Shown piece after piece: positions 26,447 to 36,086 of a stretch of DNA of 64,000 nt. Source of the stretch: Derxia lacustris. GTDB taxonomy: Bacteria; Pseudomonadota; Gammaproteobacteria; Burkholderiales; Burkholderiaceae_E. The stretch covers positions 248,001 to 312,000 of the forward strand of contig NZ_MUHU01000011.1 of the NCBI RefSeq assembly GCF_002105195.1, given 5' to 3'. The notes under the pieces were generated by a model that did no database searches, was not told where the DNA came from, and saw only the letters and a list, made by a program, of their open reading frames with translations. The translations under genes and the position numbers were made by a program. Within the stretch, counting starts at the first letter, position 1. Every line of letters begins with the position of its first letter.

Positions 26447-28762
26447 ATGAACAAGAAACTGACGCTGTCCGTGCTGATCGGGCTGTCGTCCCTGGCCGCA
26501 AGCGCCGCCACGGAAACCACGTCCGCCCCGGCGGCGGCGGCCGCTGCCAGCGCGCCGACCAAGGCCTGGTCGCCCTACCAACCGGTCAGCCAGCAAGCTG
26601 TGCCGGAAGTCAAGCAAAAGAACTGGGTGCGCACGCCGATCGATGCCTTCGTGCTGGCCCGGATCGAAAACGCCGGCCTCAAGCCCTCGCCCGAAGCCGA
26701 CCGTGCCGCCTACATCCGCCGCGCCACGCTCGACGCCTGGGGCCTGCTGCCCACGCCGGAAGAAGTGCAAGCCTTCGTCAGCGACAAGTCGCCCAATGCG
26801 TACGAAAAGCTGGTCGACCGCCTACTGGCCTCGCATCACTACGGCGAGCGTCAGGCGCGCCGCTGGCTCGATCTGGCCCGCTATGCCGACAGCTCGGGCT
26901 TCCAGGTGGACAGCACGCGCGCCAACAACTGGCGCTATCGCGACTACGTGATCGCCGCCTTCAACAGCGACAAGCCCTACGACCGCTTCATCCGCGAACA
27001 GGTCGCGGGCGACGAACTCTGGCCCGACAGCCAGGAAGCCAAGATCGCCACCGGCTACCTCGCCGGCTATCCCGACAACAGCAATTCGCGCGACCTGGTG
27101 CAACGCAAGTACCAGATCGAGACCGACATGACCGACCTGGTCGGCGAGACCTTCCTCTCGGCCACCATCGGCTGCGCGCGCTGCCACAACCACAAGTCGG
27201 ACAAGGTCAGCCAGAAGGAGTACTTCCAGCTCCAGGCCTTCTTCGCCAACACCGCGTTCAACGAACGCGAGCCGGTGGCGCAGAAGGGCGAGTCGGAACT
27301 CGCCTTCGAGAAGGCCCAGGCCGCCTACCGCGACGCGACCAAGTCCATCCGCGACAAGCAGCGCGCCATCCTCGACACCGTGCGCGAGAAGGGCCGCAAG
27401 TATCACAACGAGCGTTACCTGACCGACAGCCGCGACTCGATCTTCAAGGACGAGAAGGAATGGACGCCGCTCGACCGCTGGGTCAACTGGCGCAAGCAGG
27501 CCGTGGCGACCGAGAACGACATCGCCCAGTACCTCAAGCTGTCGGCCACCGACAAGGACAGCCCCGAGTACGACGCCGCCAGCGTCGACAAGTGGAAGGA
27601 ATACGAGAAGCTGGCCGCCGAGCTGAAGAAGTTCGACAACCAGCGTCCGAAGAGCGGCTCGGTCAACATCACCACCGCGACCGAACTCGGCCATCCGGAA
27701 GCGCCGCCCACCTTCGTGCGCTTCGGCGGCATCCATGAGCGCCCGACCGAGGAAGTGCAGCCGGCGATCCCCGCGCTGTGGGGTGGCGACAAGGTCACGA
27801 TCACGCCGACCGACAAGTCGTCGGGCCGTCGTACCGCGCTGGCCAACTGGCTGGCCAGCCCGAACAACCCGCTCACGCCGCGCGTGTTCGTCAACCGCCT
27901 CTGGGCCCAGTACTTCAACAACGGCATCGTCAGCACGGTGGCCGACTTCGGTCGCGCCGGCGCCAAGCCGACCCACCCCGAACTGCTCGACTATCTGGCC
28001 GCCGACTTCGTGAAGCAGGGCTGGAGCGTAAAGAAGATCACGCGCGAAATCCTGCTGTCGAACGTGTATCGCCAGTCGTCCGCCGAGCGTGCCGACGTGC
28101 TCAAGGCCGATCCGGAAAACAAGCTGCTCGCCGTCTACCCGCGCAAGCGCCTCGAAGCCGAGGAAATCCGCGACGCCCTGCTCTACGCCTCGGGCACGCT
28201 GGAAGACAAGGTCGGCGGCCCGGCGGTGTTCCCGCCCGTGCCGGCCGCGCTCAACGCCGGCGCGCAATGGCAGGTGTCCGACAACGAAGCCGACTTCCGT
28301 CGCCGCAGCATCTACACCTTCGTGCGTCGTTCGATCCCCTATCCGCTCACGCAGAACTTCGACCCCGCGAACCCCTCGCAGCCGCACCAGAAGCGTGATG
28401 TGACGACGACCCCGCTGCAGGCGCTGACGCTGTTCAACAGCGACATCGTCTTCAACTGGTCGCAAGCGCTTGCAGGCCGCGTGATCCGCGAAGCCGGCCC
28501 CGAGCAGAACGCCCAGCTGACCCGCCTGTACCAGATCCTGTTCTCGCGCGAGCCGAACAAGACCGAACTGGCGACGCTGAAGGAATTCCTCGCGAGCGAA
28601 GAGAAGGCCATCCAGACCAAGACGGCCACCAACGGCAAGTTCGAGATCGCGGTGCCGACCGGCCTGAAGGATGGCCAGACGCAAAACCCGATCAAGGCCG
28701 CCGCGCTGGTCGACCTGGTGCACACGGTCGCCAACTCGAACGACTTCGCCTACCGCTTCTGA
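26447..28762 (+). CDS. DUF1549/DUF1553 (PSCyt2-PSD1) exported cytochrome-like protein
   Basis: A 771-residue exported protein with a signal peptide (MNKKLTLSVLIGLSSLAASA). It has the two domains typical of planctomycete proteins: DUF1549/PSCyt2 (about 60-270) with PIDAFVLARIENAGLKPSP and AYEKLVDRLLASHHYGERQARRWLDLARYADS, and DUF1553/PSD1 (about 440-740) with RRTALANWLASPNNPLTPRVFVNRLW and RRSIYTFVRRSIPYP. A CxxCH haem motif, CARCH, is at C243-H247, followed by HKSDKVSQKEYFQLQAFFANT. The usual extra N-terminal PSCyt1 haem domain is absent. ATG at 26447 follows GGAGTG. The codon use looks less GC-extreme than in the flanking genes. It is first in a nine-gene run and is paired with a DUF1501 gene as in Planctomycetes. 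No biochemical role is established for the family. Confidence 0.9.
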   Translation: MNKKLTLSVLIGLSSLAASAATETTSAPAAAAAASAPTKAWSPYQPVSQQAVPEVKQKNWVRTPIDAFVLARIENAGLKPSPEADRAAYIRRATLDAWGLLPTPEEVQAFVSDKSPNAYEKLVDRLLASHHYGERQARRWLDLARYADSSGFQVDSTRANNWRYRDYVIAAFNSDKPYDRFIREQVAGDELWPDSQEAKIATGYLAGYPDNSNSRDLVQRKYQIETDMTDLVGETFLSATIGCARCHNHKSDKVSQKEYFQLQAFFANTAFNEREPVAQKGESELAFEKAQAAYRDATKSIRDKQRAILDTVREKGRKYHNERYLTDSRDSIFKDEKEWTPLDRWVNWRKQAVATENDIAQYLKLSATDKDSPEYDAASVDKWKEYEKLAAELKKFDNQRPKSGSVNITTATELGHPEAPPTFVRFGGIHERPTEEVQPAIPALWGGDKVTITPTDKSSGRRTALANWLASPNNPLTPRVFVNRLWAQYFNNGIVSTVADFGRAGAKPTHPELLDYLAADFVKQGWSVKKITREILLSNVYRQSSAERADVLKADPENKLLAVYPRKRLEAEEIRDALLYASGTLEDKVGGPAVFPPVPAALNAGAQWQVSDNEADFRRRSIYTFVRRSIPYPLTQNFDPANPSQPHQKRDVTTTPLQALTLFNSDIVFNWSQALAGRVIREAGPEQNAQLTRLYQILFSREPNKTELATLKEFLASEEKAIQTKTATNGKFEIAVPTGLKDGQTQNPIKAAALVDLVHTVANSNDFAYRF

Positions 28763-28794
28763 TCCCCACCCAATTCGAATCACAGGAAATCATC

Positions 28795-30246
28795 ATGTCT
28801 CAATCTTCGCGTCGCGACTTCCTCCTCAAATCGGGCCTGGGGCTCGGCGGTGCCGCGCTCACCACGGGCGCGGTGCCCGGCTTCGGCGCCGCCTGGGCGG
28901 CCGACCTGGCCGCCGGCGATGTCAATCCGCTGGCTCCCAAGCCCACCCACTTCCCGGCCAAGGCCAAGGCGGTGATCTGGCTGCACATGAACGGCGCGCC
29001 CAGCACGCTCGACCTGTACGACTACAAGCCCGACCTCGTGAAGTACGCCGGTACCGACACGCCGGCCAGCTTCCTGAAGGGCATCAAGACCAGCACCCAG
29101 GGTGGCGTCGGCAAGCTCTACGCCTCGAACCGCCAGTGGAAGCAGTACGGCGAAAGCGGCGCCTGGTTCTCGGACCTGGTGCCCAACATCGCCCAGCATG
29201 CCGACAAGATGACCTTCATCAAGTCGAGCGTGACGGTCGGCGCGACCCACGACATCTCGATCCTCAAGCTCAACACCGGCGACCTGAATCCGGGCCGTCC
29301 GTCGCTCGGCGCCTGGGTCACCTATGCGCTCGGCTCGGCCAACCCCGATCTGCCGCCCTATGTCGTGCTCTACAACGGCAAGAGCGAACCGAGCGCCGGT
29401 TCGGTCAACTGGTCGTCGGGCTTCCTGCCCGCCGTCTACCAGGGCACGGCCTTCCGTCCGGGGCCCTCGCCGATCTTCTATCTGGAACGTCCGGAAGTGC
29501 GCTCGGAGCTGCAACAGCGCGCCTCGCTCGATCTGCTGAAGAAGCTGAACAACACCGGTGCCGCCAAGTACCCGTCGGATACCGAGCTGCGCGCCCGCCT
29601 GCGTTCGTATGAACTGGCCGAGCGCATGCAGGTGTCGGCGCCCGAGGCGGTCGACCTGTCGAAGGAAAGCGAAGCCACCAAGGAGGCCTACGGCATCAAC
29701 GATCCGGTGTCGGGCACCTACGGCACGACGCTGCTGCGCGCGCGCCGTCTGGTCGAGCGCGGCGTGCGCTTCATCCAGGTGGTGTCGGGCGCGCCGGAAG
29801 GCGATACCGAAGTGACCAGCTGGGACGCCCACAACGACCTGGAAAAGAACCACGGCACGATGGCCCGCATGGTCGACAAGCCGATCGGCGGCCTGCTGGC
29901 CGACCTGAAGCAGCGCGGCCTGCTCGACAGCACGCTGGTGGTCTGGACCTCGGAATTCGGTCGCACCTCCTACGGCCAGAGCGGCAACGGCCGCGACCAC
30001 AACCCCTGGGGCTACACCCAGTGGCTGGCGGGCGCGGGCGTCAAGGCCGGCTTCACCTACGGCGAGACCGACGAGATCGGCCTGCAGACCGCCGACAAGG
30101 AAAAGGGCGTCGATACCTATGACCTGCATGCCACCGTGCTGCAGATCCTGGGCCTCGACCATCTGAAGACCACCTTCCTGAACAACGGCCGCTCGGAACG
30201 CCCGACGGTCGTGTACGGCAAGGTCGTCAAGGACATCCTGGCCTGA
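28795..30246 (+). CDS. DUF1501 family protein with Tat signal
   Basis: A 483-residue protein that begins SQSSRRDFLLKSGLGLGGAAL, a twin-arginine signal, so it is exported folded and may bind a cofactor or metal. VIWLHMNGAPSTLDLYDYKP, NRQWKQYGESGAWFSDLVPNI and VVWTSEFGRTSYGQSGNGRDHNPWGY are the DUF1501 hallmarks. The family is related to sulfatase/alkaline-phosphatase folds, and the Asp/His/Asn residues of GRDHNPWG could be metal ligands. It starts 32 bases after the DUF1553 gene. In Planctomycetes and Verrucomicrobia these two families are almost always neighbours. The substrate is unknown. Confidence 0.92.
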   Translation: MSQSSRRDFLLKSGLGLGGAALTTGAVPGFGAAWAADLAAGDVNPLAPKPTHFPAKAKAVIWLHMNGAPSTLDLYDYKPDLVKYAGTDTPASFLKGIKTSTQGGVGKLYASNRQWKQYGESGAWFSDLVPNIAQHADKMTFIKSSVTVGATHDISILKLNTGDLNPGRPSLGAWVTYALGSANPDLPPYVVLYNGKSEPSAGSVNWSSGFLPAVYQGTAFRPGPSPIFYLERPEVRSELQQRASLDLLKKLNNTGAAKYPSDTELRARLRSYELAERMQVSAPEAVDLSKESEATKEAYGINDPVSGTYGTTLLRARRLVERGVRFIQVVSGAPEGDTEVTSWDAHNDLEKNHGTMARMVDKPIGGLLADLKQRGLLDSTLVVWTSEFGRTSYGQSGNGRDHNPWGYTQWLAGAGVKAGFTYGETDEIGLQTADKEKGVDTYDLHATVLQILGLDHLKTTFLNNGRSERPTVVYGKVVKDILA

Positions 30247-30274
30247 CCGGTACAAGAAGAAGGACCTCCTCCGC

Positions 30275-30658
30275 ATGCGCAAGGCAATCGCGGCGGCGGT
30301 GGCGCTCCTGGCCCTGGTGGCCGGGAGCGCGCTGTCAGCCGAAGACGAACTCGATACCGACCTGATGCAGAGCATCGAGGACAGCAACAAGAGTCTGGCC
30401 TCGAACATCGCCATCAAGGACGGCAAGGGCGCAACGACCGACGCGAAGGATCTCGCCGAGATGTTCGCGAAGGTCGAGGGCTTCTATGTGAAGAAGGGCG
30501 ATGCCGCGGATGCGGTGGACCTGTCGAAGAAGAGCCGTGAACTCACGGCGCAAATCCTTCAGCAGGTGGGCGCGAAGAATTTCGATGCCGCCACCGACTC
30601 GGCGACCACGCTCTCCCGCACCTGCAAGACCTGCCACAACTTCTACAAGAAATCCTGA
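30275..30658 (+). CDS. Small exported c-type cytochrome (c556/c-prime-like)
   Basis: A 127-residue protein with a signal peptide (MRKAIAAAVALLALVAGSALSA) and a helical body. The single haem motif is at the extreme C-terminus, CKTCHNFYKKS (C117, C120, H121). This placement and the four-helix length are typical of the cytochrome c-prime/c556 group. It probably acts as a periplasmic electron carrier for the other proteins of the cluster. AAGGACCTCC stands before the ATG at 30275. It is 28 bases after the DUF1501 gene. Confidence 0.85.
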   Translation: MRKAIAAAVALLALVAGSALSAEDELDTDLMQSIEDSNKSLASNIAIKDGKGATTDAKDLAEMFAKVEGFYVKKGDAADAVDLSKKSRELTAQILQQVGAKNFDAATDSATTLSRTCKTCHNFYKKS

Positions 30659-30668
30659 AGGAAGCTTC

Positions 30669-31250
30669 ATGAAGCATCTTCTGACGGCCGCGGCACTGGC
30701 CGCGGCGCTCGTCGCTCCGGCCCATGCCGCGCTCAAGGAAGGCGACACGGCGCCGGCCTTCACGGCCCAGGCCTCGCTCGCCGGCAAGGCCTTCGGCTAT
30801 TCGCTGAAGGACGCGCTCAAGAAGGGCCCGGTGGTCGTGTACTTCTACCCGTCGGCCTACACCAACGGCTGCAATGCGCAGGCCCATGCCTTCGCGACCA
30901 ACATCGAGAAATTCGCGGCGGCCGGCGCCAGCGTGGTCGGCGTGTCGCTCGACAGCATCGGGCGGCTCAACGACTTCTCGGCCGATCCGGCCTATTGCGC
31001 CGGCAAGCTGGCCGTGGCCTCCGATGCCGACGGCAAGATCGCCAAGGGCTTCGACCTGAACGTGCGCGAGGCGCAGGCCGGTCGCAAGGACACGCGCGGC
31101 GTCGACATCGACCACGGCTTCACCGAACGCACCACCTTCATCGTGACGCCCGACGGCAAGGTCGCGGCCACCATCGGCGGTCTGGCACCGGGCGAGAACG
31201 TGGACAGCGCACTCGCCGCCGTGCAGAAGCTCGCGGCCACGGCGCGGTGA
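30669..31250 (+). CDS. Exported peroxiredoxin
   Basis: A 193-residue peroxiredoxin of the AhpC/TSA superfamily with a signal peptide (MKHLLTAAALAAALVAPAHA). GDTAPAFTAQ and VVVYFYPSAYTNGCNAQAHAF give the PxxxTxxC signature with the peroxidatic cysteine. A second cysteine in DPAYCAGKLAV could be the resolving residue. FTERTTFIVTPDGKVAATIGG ends the thioredoxin fold. Exported peroxiredoxins detoxify peroxides in the periplasm. Being inside a cytochrome cluster, it may protect haem proteins or use electrons from them. It starts 10 bases after the preceding gene. Confidence 0.9.
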   Translation: MKHLLTAAALAAALVAPAHAALKEGDTAPAFTAQASLAGKAFGYSLKDALKKGPVVVYFYPSAYTNGCNAQAHAFATNIEKFAAAGASVVGVSLDSIGRLNDFSADPAYCAGKLAVASDADGKIAKGFDLNVREAQAGRKDTRGVDIDHGFTERTTFIVTPDGKVAATIGGLAPGENVDSALAAVQKLAATAR

Positions 31251-32065
31251 TCGCGCTGGTCCGTCGCCTGCAACGCACGCGGCACTGGCGGCAGGCGGCC
31301 CGGCCCGCCCGTCGCCTGCTTCATGTGGGTCTGCTGTGCTCGGCGGTGCTGGCGCTGCCGGCGCTGGCGCAGACGGCCTCCAAGCCCGCTGCCGGCAAGG
31401 CGCGCGCGACGGCCACGCCCGCCGGCAGCGCGCCGGCGCCCTTTCGCGGCAATGCCGCAGCCGGCCGCAGCCTGGCCGAGTCGGAGCGCTGCATCGAATG
31501 CCACGGCCTCGAAGGCCAGGCCAGCGCCCAGGCCGATGCGATCGAGGGCAAGTTCCCGCGTCTCGCCGGCCAGTCGCCCGACTATCTGCTCAAGCAGCTG
31601 CGCGACCTGCGCAGCGGCGCGCGCAAGAACGATTTCATGCAGGTGATGGCGCGCAGCATCGACGACGCCACCGCCGCCGACATCGTTGCCTATTTCTCGA
31701 GCCTGCCGCCGATGCGTGGCGAAGCCGGCAATGCCAGCCCGGCCGGCCGCGAGCTGTATGCGCGCGGCGATGCGGCACGCGGCATTCCGGCCTGCGCCAG
31801 CTGCCACGGCGCCAATGGCGAAGGCCAGCGGCTGGCCGACGGCATCGCGCCGCGCCTCGGCGGCCAGACCTGGCGCTATCTCGAACGCCAGCTGCTCGAC
31901 TGGCGCGACGGCCATCGCGGCAACAGCGTCGGCGGCGTCATGACCGCTGCCGTGCGCGGCCTGAGCGATGCCGAGATCACCGCCATCGCGACCCATCTCT
32001 CCGGCCTCGGCACCGAGTCGTCCGCCGTCGCCGGCCAGCCATCGACCCTCTCCGCCCAGCCATGA
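31247..32065 (+). CDS. Di-haem cytochrome c4-type protein
   Basis: A 272-residue exported cytochrome with two class I haem domains. The haem motifs are CIECH (C82-H86) and CASCH (C183-H187), each followed by a G-rich loop and the helix of a cytochrome c4/c553 unit (FPRLAGQSPDYLLKQLRDLRSG and APRLGGQTWRYLERQLLDWRDG). The probable start is GTG 31247, which overlaps the peroxiredoxin stop by four bases. It gives an Arg-rich n-region (VRRLQRTRHWRQ) before the hydrophobic helix LLHVGLLCSAVLALPALA. Cytochromes c4 carry electrons to terminal oxidases. It is coupled to the next gene by an ATGA overlap. Confidence 0.88.
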   Translation: MIALVRRLQRTRHWRQAARPARRLLHVGLLCSAVLALPALAQTASKPAAGKARATATPAGSAPAPFRGNAAAGRSLAESERCIECHGLEGQASAQADAIEGKFPRLAGQSPDYLLKQLRDLRSGARKNDFMQVMARSIDDATAADIVAYFSSLPPMRGEAGNASPAGRELYARGDAARGIPACASCHGANGEGQRLADGIAPRLGGQTWRYLERQLLDWRDGHRGNSVGGVMTAAVRGLSDAEITAIATHLSGLGTESSAVAGQPSTLSAQP

Positions 32066-33036
32066 ACAAGCCGCTTGCACTTGCCCTCGCCGTCATCGGC
32101 TTTGCCGCCGCAGCCCAGGCCCAGATCGCTTCCGACAGCGCGCCCACCGTGACCCCGGCCATCGCCGGCGTGGTCGCGGCGGGCACCCGCATCGAACTCA
32201 TCAAGGAAGGCTTCAACGGCACCGAAGGCCCGACCAGCCTGCCCGACGGCAGCCTGGTGTTCACCGAGACGCCGGCCGCGCGCATCACGCGCATCGCTAC
32301 CGACGGCAGCACCTCGGCCTTCCTCGAAGACAGCAACGGCGCCAACGGCCTGGCCTTCCGGCCCAACGGCGATCTGTATGCGGTGCAGGTGCTCAAGCCG
32401 CGCGTCGGCATCGTCTATCCGCCCGAGCATCGCAAGACGCTCGCCGAGCAGTACGAGGGCAAGGGCTTCGGCCGGCCCAACGACATCGTCGTGGACCGCG
32501 CCGGCAACGTGTTCTTCACCGACTCCGGTCCCAATCTGCGCCCGGGCGAAGCCGCGCCGGCCGACATCAACAAGCCGGCGGTCTACCGCATCGGCACCGA
32601 CGGCGCGATCAGGCGCATCGCCGCCGACATCGAGCGGCCCAACGGCATCCAGCTGAGCCCGGACGAGAAGACGCTCTACGTCGCCAACACGCTCGGCGAA
32701 TACGTCCTTGCCTTCGACATCAAGGCCGACGGTGCGGTCGGACCGGCGCGCAACTTCGCCAAGCTCGACGGCTACAAGAAGAACGAGGCCGGCGTGGCCA
32801 GCAGCGGCGCCGACGGGCTGGCGGTCGATGCCGAGGGCCGGCTGTTCGTCGCCACCAGCGTCGGCATCCAGGTGTTCTCGCCGGCCGGTGCCGCGCTCGG
32901 CACCATCGGCCTGCCCAAGGCGCCGCAGAACCTCGCCTTCGCCGGCCCGGGCAAGAGCGCGCTCTACGCGGTGGGTCGCGGCGCGGCTTGGCGCATCGCC
33001 ACGCTCACGCCGGGCTATGCCGGCCGCAACAAATGA
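32062..33036 (+). CDS. SMP-30/gluconolactonase-like beta-propeller protein
   Basis: A 324-residue exported beta-propeller with a signal peptide (MNKPLALALAVIGFAAAAQA). EGPTSLPDGSLVFTET, NGANGLAFRPNGDLYAV, FGRPNDIVVDRAGNVFFTDSG and ERPNGIQLSPDEKTLYVANT are the SMP-30/LRE repeats, including the Glu and Asn/Asp metal ligands. Relatives hydrolyse sugar lactones such as gluconolactone or gluconate-type esters. In this cluster it may hydrolyse a lactone formed by oxidation of a sugar or alcohol. The ATG overlaps the preceding stop (ATGA). Confidence 0.88.
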   Translation: MNKPLALALAVIGFAAAAQAQIASDSAPTVTPAIAGVVAAGTRIELIKEGFNGTEGPTSLPDGSLVFTETPAARITRIATDGSTSAFLEDSNGANGLAFRPNGDLYAVQVLKPRVGIVYPPEHRKTLAEQYEGKGFGRPNDIVVDRAGNVFFTDSGPNLRPGEAAPADINKPAVYRIGTDGAIRRIAADIERPNGIQLSPDEKTLYVANTLGEYVLAFDIKADGAVGPARNFAKLDGYKKNEAGVASSGADGLAVDAEGRLFVATSVGIQVFSPAGAALGTIGLPKAPQNLAFAGPGKSALYAVGRGAAWRIATLTPGYAGRNK

Positions 33037-33074
33037 CCTTGCAGCATTCCTCGATCCGCACGGAGACCCCGACC

Positions 33075-33965
<891 letters not shown>

Positions 33966-34024
33966 AGAGGCAGCCTGGCGGCATCTTCACCGCAGCACCA
34001 TCCATCAACAGAGAAGGCAGGAAC

Positions 34025-34501
34025 ATGATCGCCATCCGTCCCCTCGTCGCCGGCGCCCTCGCGCTCGGCATCGCCGCCGCCTCCTTCGGCGCCGCCGCCC
34101 AGCAGGCGCCGAAGCCCGAGCAGCTCATCAAGTGGCGCCAGTCGGCCTATCAGGTCATCGCCTGGAACTCGGGCCGCATCAAGGCGTCGGTCGAAGGCAC
34201 GTACAACAAGGAAGAAGTGCTGAAGGCCGCGACCACGATCTCGGCCATCGCCAACAGCGGCCTCGGCGCGCTGTTCGCGCCCGGCACCGAAACCGGCAAG
34301 GGCTGGCACGACACCACGGCCAAGCCCGAAATCTGGGCCGCCGGCTCCAAGGTCGGCGAATACGCCGGCAATCTGGCCAAGGAATCGACCGAGCTGGTCA
34401 AGGTCGCCAACACCGGCGATCTGGCCGCGGTCAAGGAGCAGTACGGCAAGCTCACGCGCACCTGCAAGGCCTGCCACGACGATTACAAGGCCAAGGAATA
34501 A
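34025..34501 (+). CDS. Cytochrome c-prime family protein
   Basis: A 158-residue exported cytochrome with a signal peptide (PLVAGALALGIAAASFGAAAQ). It has a four-helix body starting KPEQLIKWRQSAYQVIAWNSGRI and a single haem motif near the end, CKACHDDYKAKE (C147, C150, H151). This is the full-length cytochrome c-prime architecture, a larger version of the protein encoded at 30275. Such proteins bind NO or CO or carry electrons. GAGAAGGCAG lies before the ATG. It lies 59 bases after the dienelactone hydrolase gene. Confidence 0.9.
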   Translation: MIAIRPLVAGALALGIAAASFGAAAQQAPKPEQLIKWRQSAYQVIAWNSGRIKASVEGTYNKEEVLKAATTISAIANSGLGALFAPGTETGKGWHDTTAKPEIWAAGSKVGEYAGNLAKESTELVKVANTGDLAAVKEQYGKLTRTCKACHDDYKAKE

Positions 34502-34525
34502 CGGCCGCGTCGCGCCGGAGACAAC

Positions 34526-35230
34526 ATGCAAATCAACAAGATCCGGGCGGCGCTTGCGCTTGGCGCCGCCGCCCTCGCCGCGCCCCTGGCGCTGGCCCAG
34601 AACGCCCCGCCCGCGGCCATCAGCCCCGCCGAAGCGGCCAAGCTGTTCAGCTTCTTCATCACCAGCGCCGGTCCCGGCAAGGGCGCCGACCTGGGCGGCC
34701 TCGCGGGTGCCGATGCGCATTGCCAGAAACTCGCAAGCGCGGTCGGCGCCGGCGACAAGACCTGGCACGCCTACCTGAGCACGCAGGCGGCGGGCGGCCA
34801 GCCGGCCGTCGATGCGCGCGACCGCATCGGCAAGGGCCCCTGGTACAACACGCGCGGCGCCGTGGTGGCACGCGATGTGGCGCATCTGCACGGCGACACG
34901 CTCGATGCCGCGCGCCTGGGCAACAACATCAGCTGGGCCACCGCCTTCACCGAGAAGAACGAGGCCGTCAAGCGCGCCGGCGATCAGCCGAACCAGCACG
35001 ACATCCTCACCGGCTCCACGCCGGACGGCCGCGCCTATACCGACGCCGCCGACCACACCTGCAAGAACTACACGAGCAGCGGCGAAGGCTCGGCCCAGGT
35101 CGGTCACTTCGACCGCACGGGCGGCGGCAACACCTCGTGGAACTCGACGCACGCGAGCCGCGGTTGCAGCCAGGAGAACCTGGTCTCGACCGGCGGTGCC
35201 GGCCTGTTCTACTGCTTTGCGGTGAACTGA
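34526..35230 (+). CDS. Exported lectin-like (collagen XVIII/endostatin-fold) protein
   Basis: A 234-residue exported protein with a signal peptide (AALALGAAALAAPLALAQ). The body has SFFITSAGPGKGADLGGLAGADAHCQKLA, TWHAYLST, GPWYNTRGAVVARDVA and later THASRGCSQENLVSTGGAGLFYCFAVN. This pattern of ADxxC, W/AYLS and paired cysteines is found in bacterial C-type-lectin-like/endostatin-like proteins. It may bind glycans or another surface ligand. It is 24 bases after the cytochrome c-prime gene and closes the nine-gene run. The function is not known. Confidence 0.75.
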   Translation: MQINKIRAALALGAAALAAPLALAQNAPPAAISPAEAAKLFSFFITSAGPGKGADLGGLAGADAHCQKLASAVGAGDKTWHAYLSTQAAGGQPAVDARDRIGKGPWYNTRGAVVARDVAHLHGDTLDAARLGNNISWATAFTEKNEAVKRAGDQPNQHDILTGSTPDGRAYTDAADHTCKNYTSSGEGSAQVGHFDRTGGGNTSWNSTHASRGCSQENLVSTGGAGLFYCFAVN

Positions 35231-35249
35231 TCGCAGCGCCCGGCAGACG

Positions 35250-35981
35250 GTGAACACGCGGCTCTTTTTCGCTTCGTGGCTTGCCGGCCTGCCGGGCGTG
35301 CTGGCGCTGGCGCTGCTGGTGCTGCCGGCACTCATCGCCGGCAAGCCGCCGGCCTTGCCGCCCTGGCTGGTGCTGGCGGGCGCGACGCTGCAATCCTCCG
35401 TCTTGCTCGCCGTGGCCGCTGCCGTCGGTGCGCGCTTCTCGGGCCGGCTCGGGCTTTCGGCGCCGCTGCTCGCAGCCCTGATCGAACGTCGCCCGCTCGG
35501 CGATGCGCTGCGGCCACAGCTGCTGCCGGCACTTGCCGGCGGCCTGGCCGGCGCCTTCCTGTTCTGGCTTTATCTGCGCTTCCTGCCGCCCGAGCTGGCG
35601 CGCTTGCAGGACGCGCTCCCGCTTCCGCTCGCCGCGCGTCTGCTCTACGGCGGCATCACCGAAGAACTGCTGCTGCGCTGGGGCCTGATGACGCTGCTCG
35701 CCTGGGCGCTGTGGCGCGGCTTGCAGCGCGGCGTCGGCCAGCCCGCGCCCGGCGTGATGTGGGCCGCCATCGTCATCGGCGCGCTGGTGTTCGGCCTCGG
35801 CCATCTGCCGGTGCTGGCGCGACTGGCCGGCCCGCTGGCGCTGCCGGCGATGCTGCATGTGCTGCTGTTCAACGCCGCATTCGGCGTGATTGCCGGCTGG
35901 CTGTACTGGCGCCACGGGCTGGAGGCGGCGGTGCTCGCGCATGCGCTCACGCATCTGTTGGCGGTGACCGTGCCGGCTTGA
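35250..35981 (+). CDS. CPBP-family intramembrane metalloprotease
   Basis: A 243-residue membrane protein with about seven hydrophobic helices. The CPBP (Abi/Rce1) motifs are present: GGITEELLLRWGLM with the paired glutamates, FGLGHLPVLAR with the first histidine, and HALTHLLA at the end with the last. Rce1-like proteases cleave membrane or prenylated peptides; bacterial roles include bacteriocin self-immunity. The start is GTG 35250. It follows the lectin-like gene by 19 bases but may be a separate function. Confidence 0.87.
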   Translation: MNTRLFFASWLAGLPGVLALALLVLPALIAGKPPALPPWLVLAGATLQSSVLLAVAAAVGARFSGRLGLSAPLLAALIERRPLGDALRPQLLPALAGGLAGAFLFWLYLRFLPPELARLQDALPLPLAARLLYGGITEELLLRWGLMTLLAWALWRGLQRGVGQPAPGVMWAAIVIGALVFGLGHLPVLARLAGPLALPAMLHVLLFNAAFGVIAGWLYWRHGLEAAVLAHALTHLLAVTVPA

Positions 35982-36086
35982 GCCGGCGCTGCGGATATGC
36001 ACATGCCGACGCCGTCGTTCGCGCGGCCGGTCGGCTGACCTAGCGTGGCGGCCCCGTCCTTGCCGCCACCGTTCATGGAGCCGCTC

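Noticed and set aside
35250..35981. The CPBP protease as part of a bacteriocin immunity system
   Set aside because: No bacteriocin precursor, leader peptide or export ABC transporter is found nearby.
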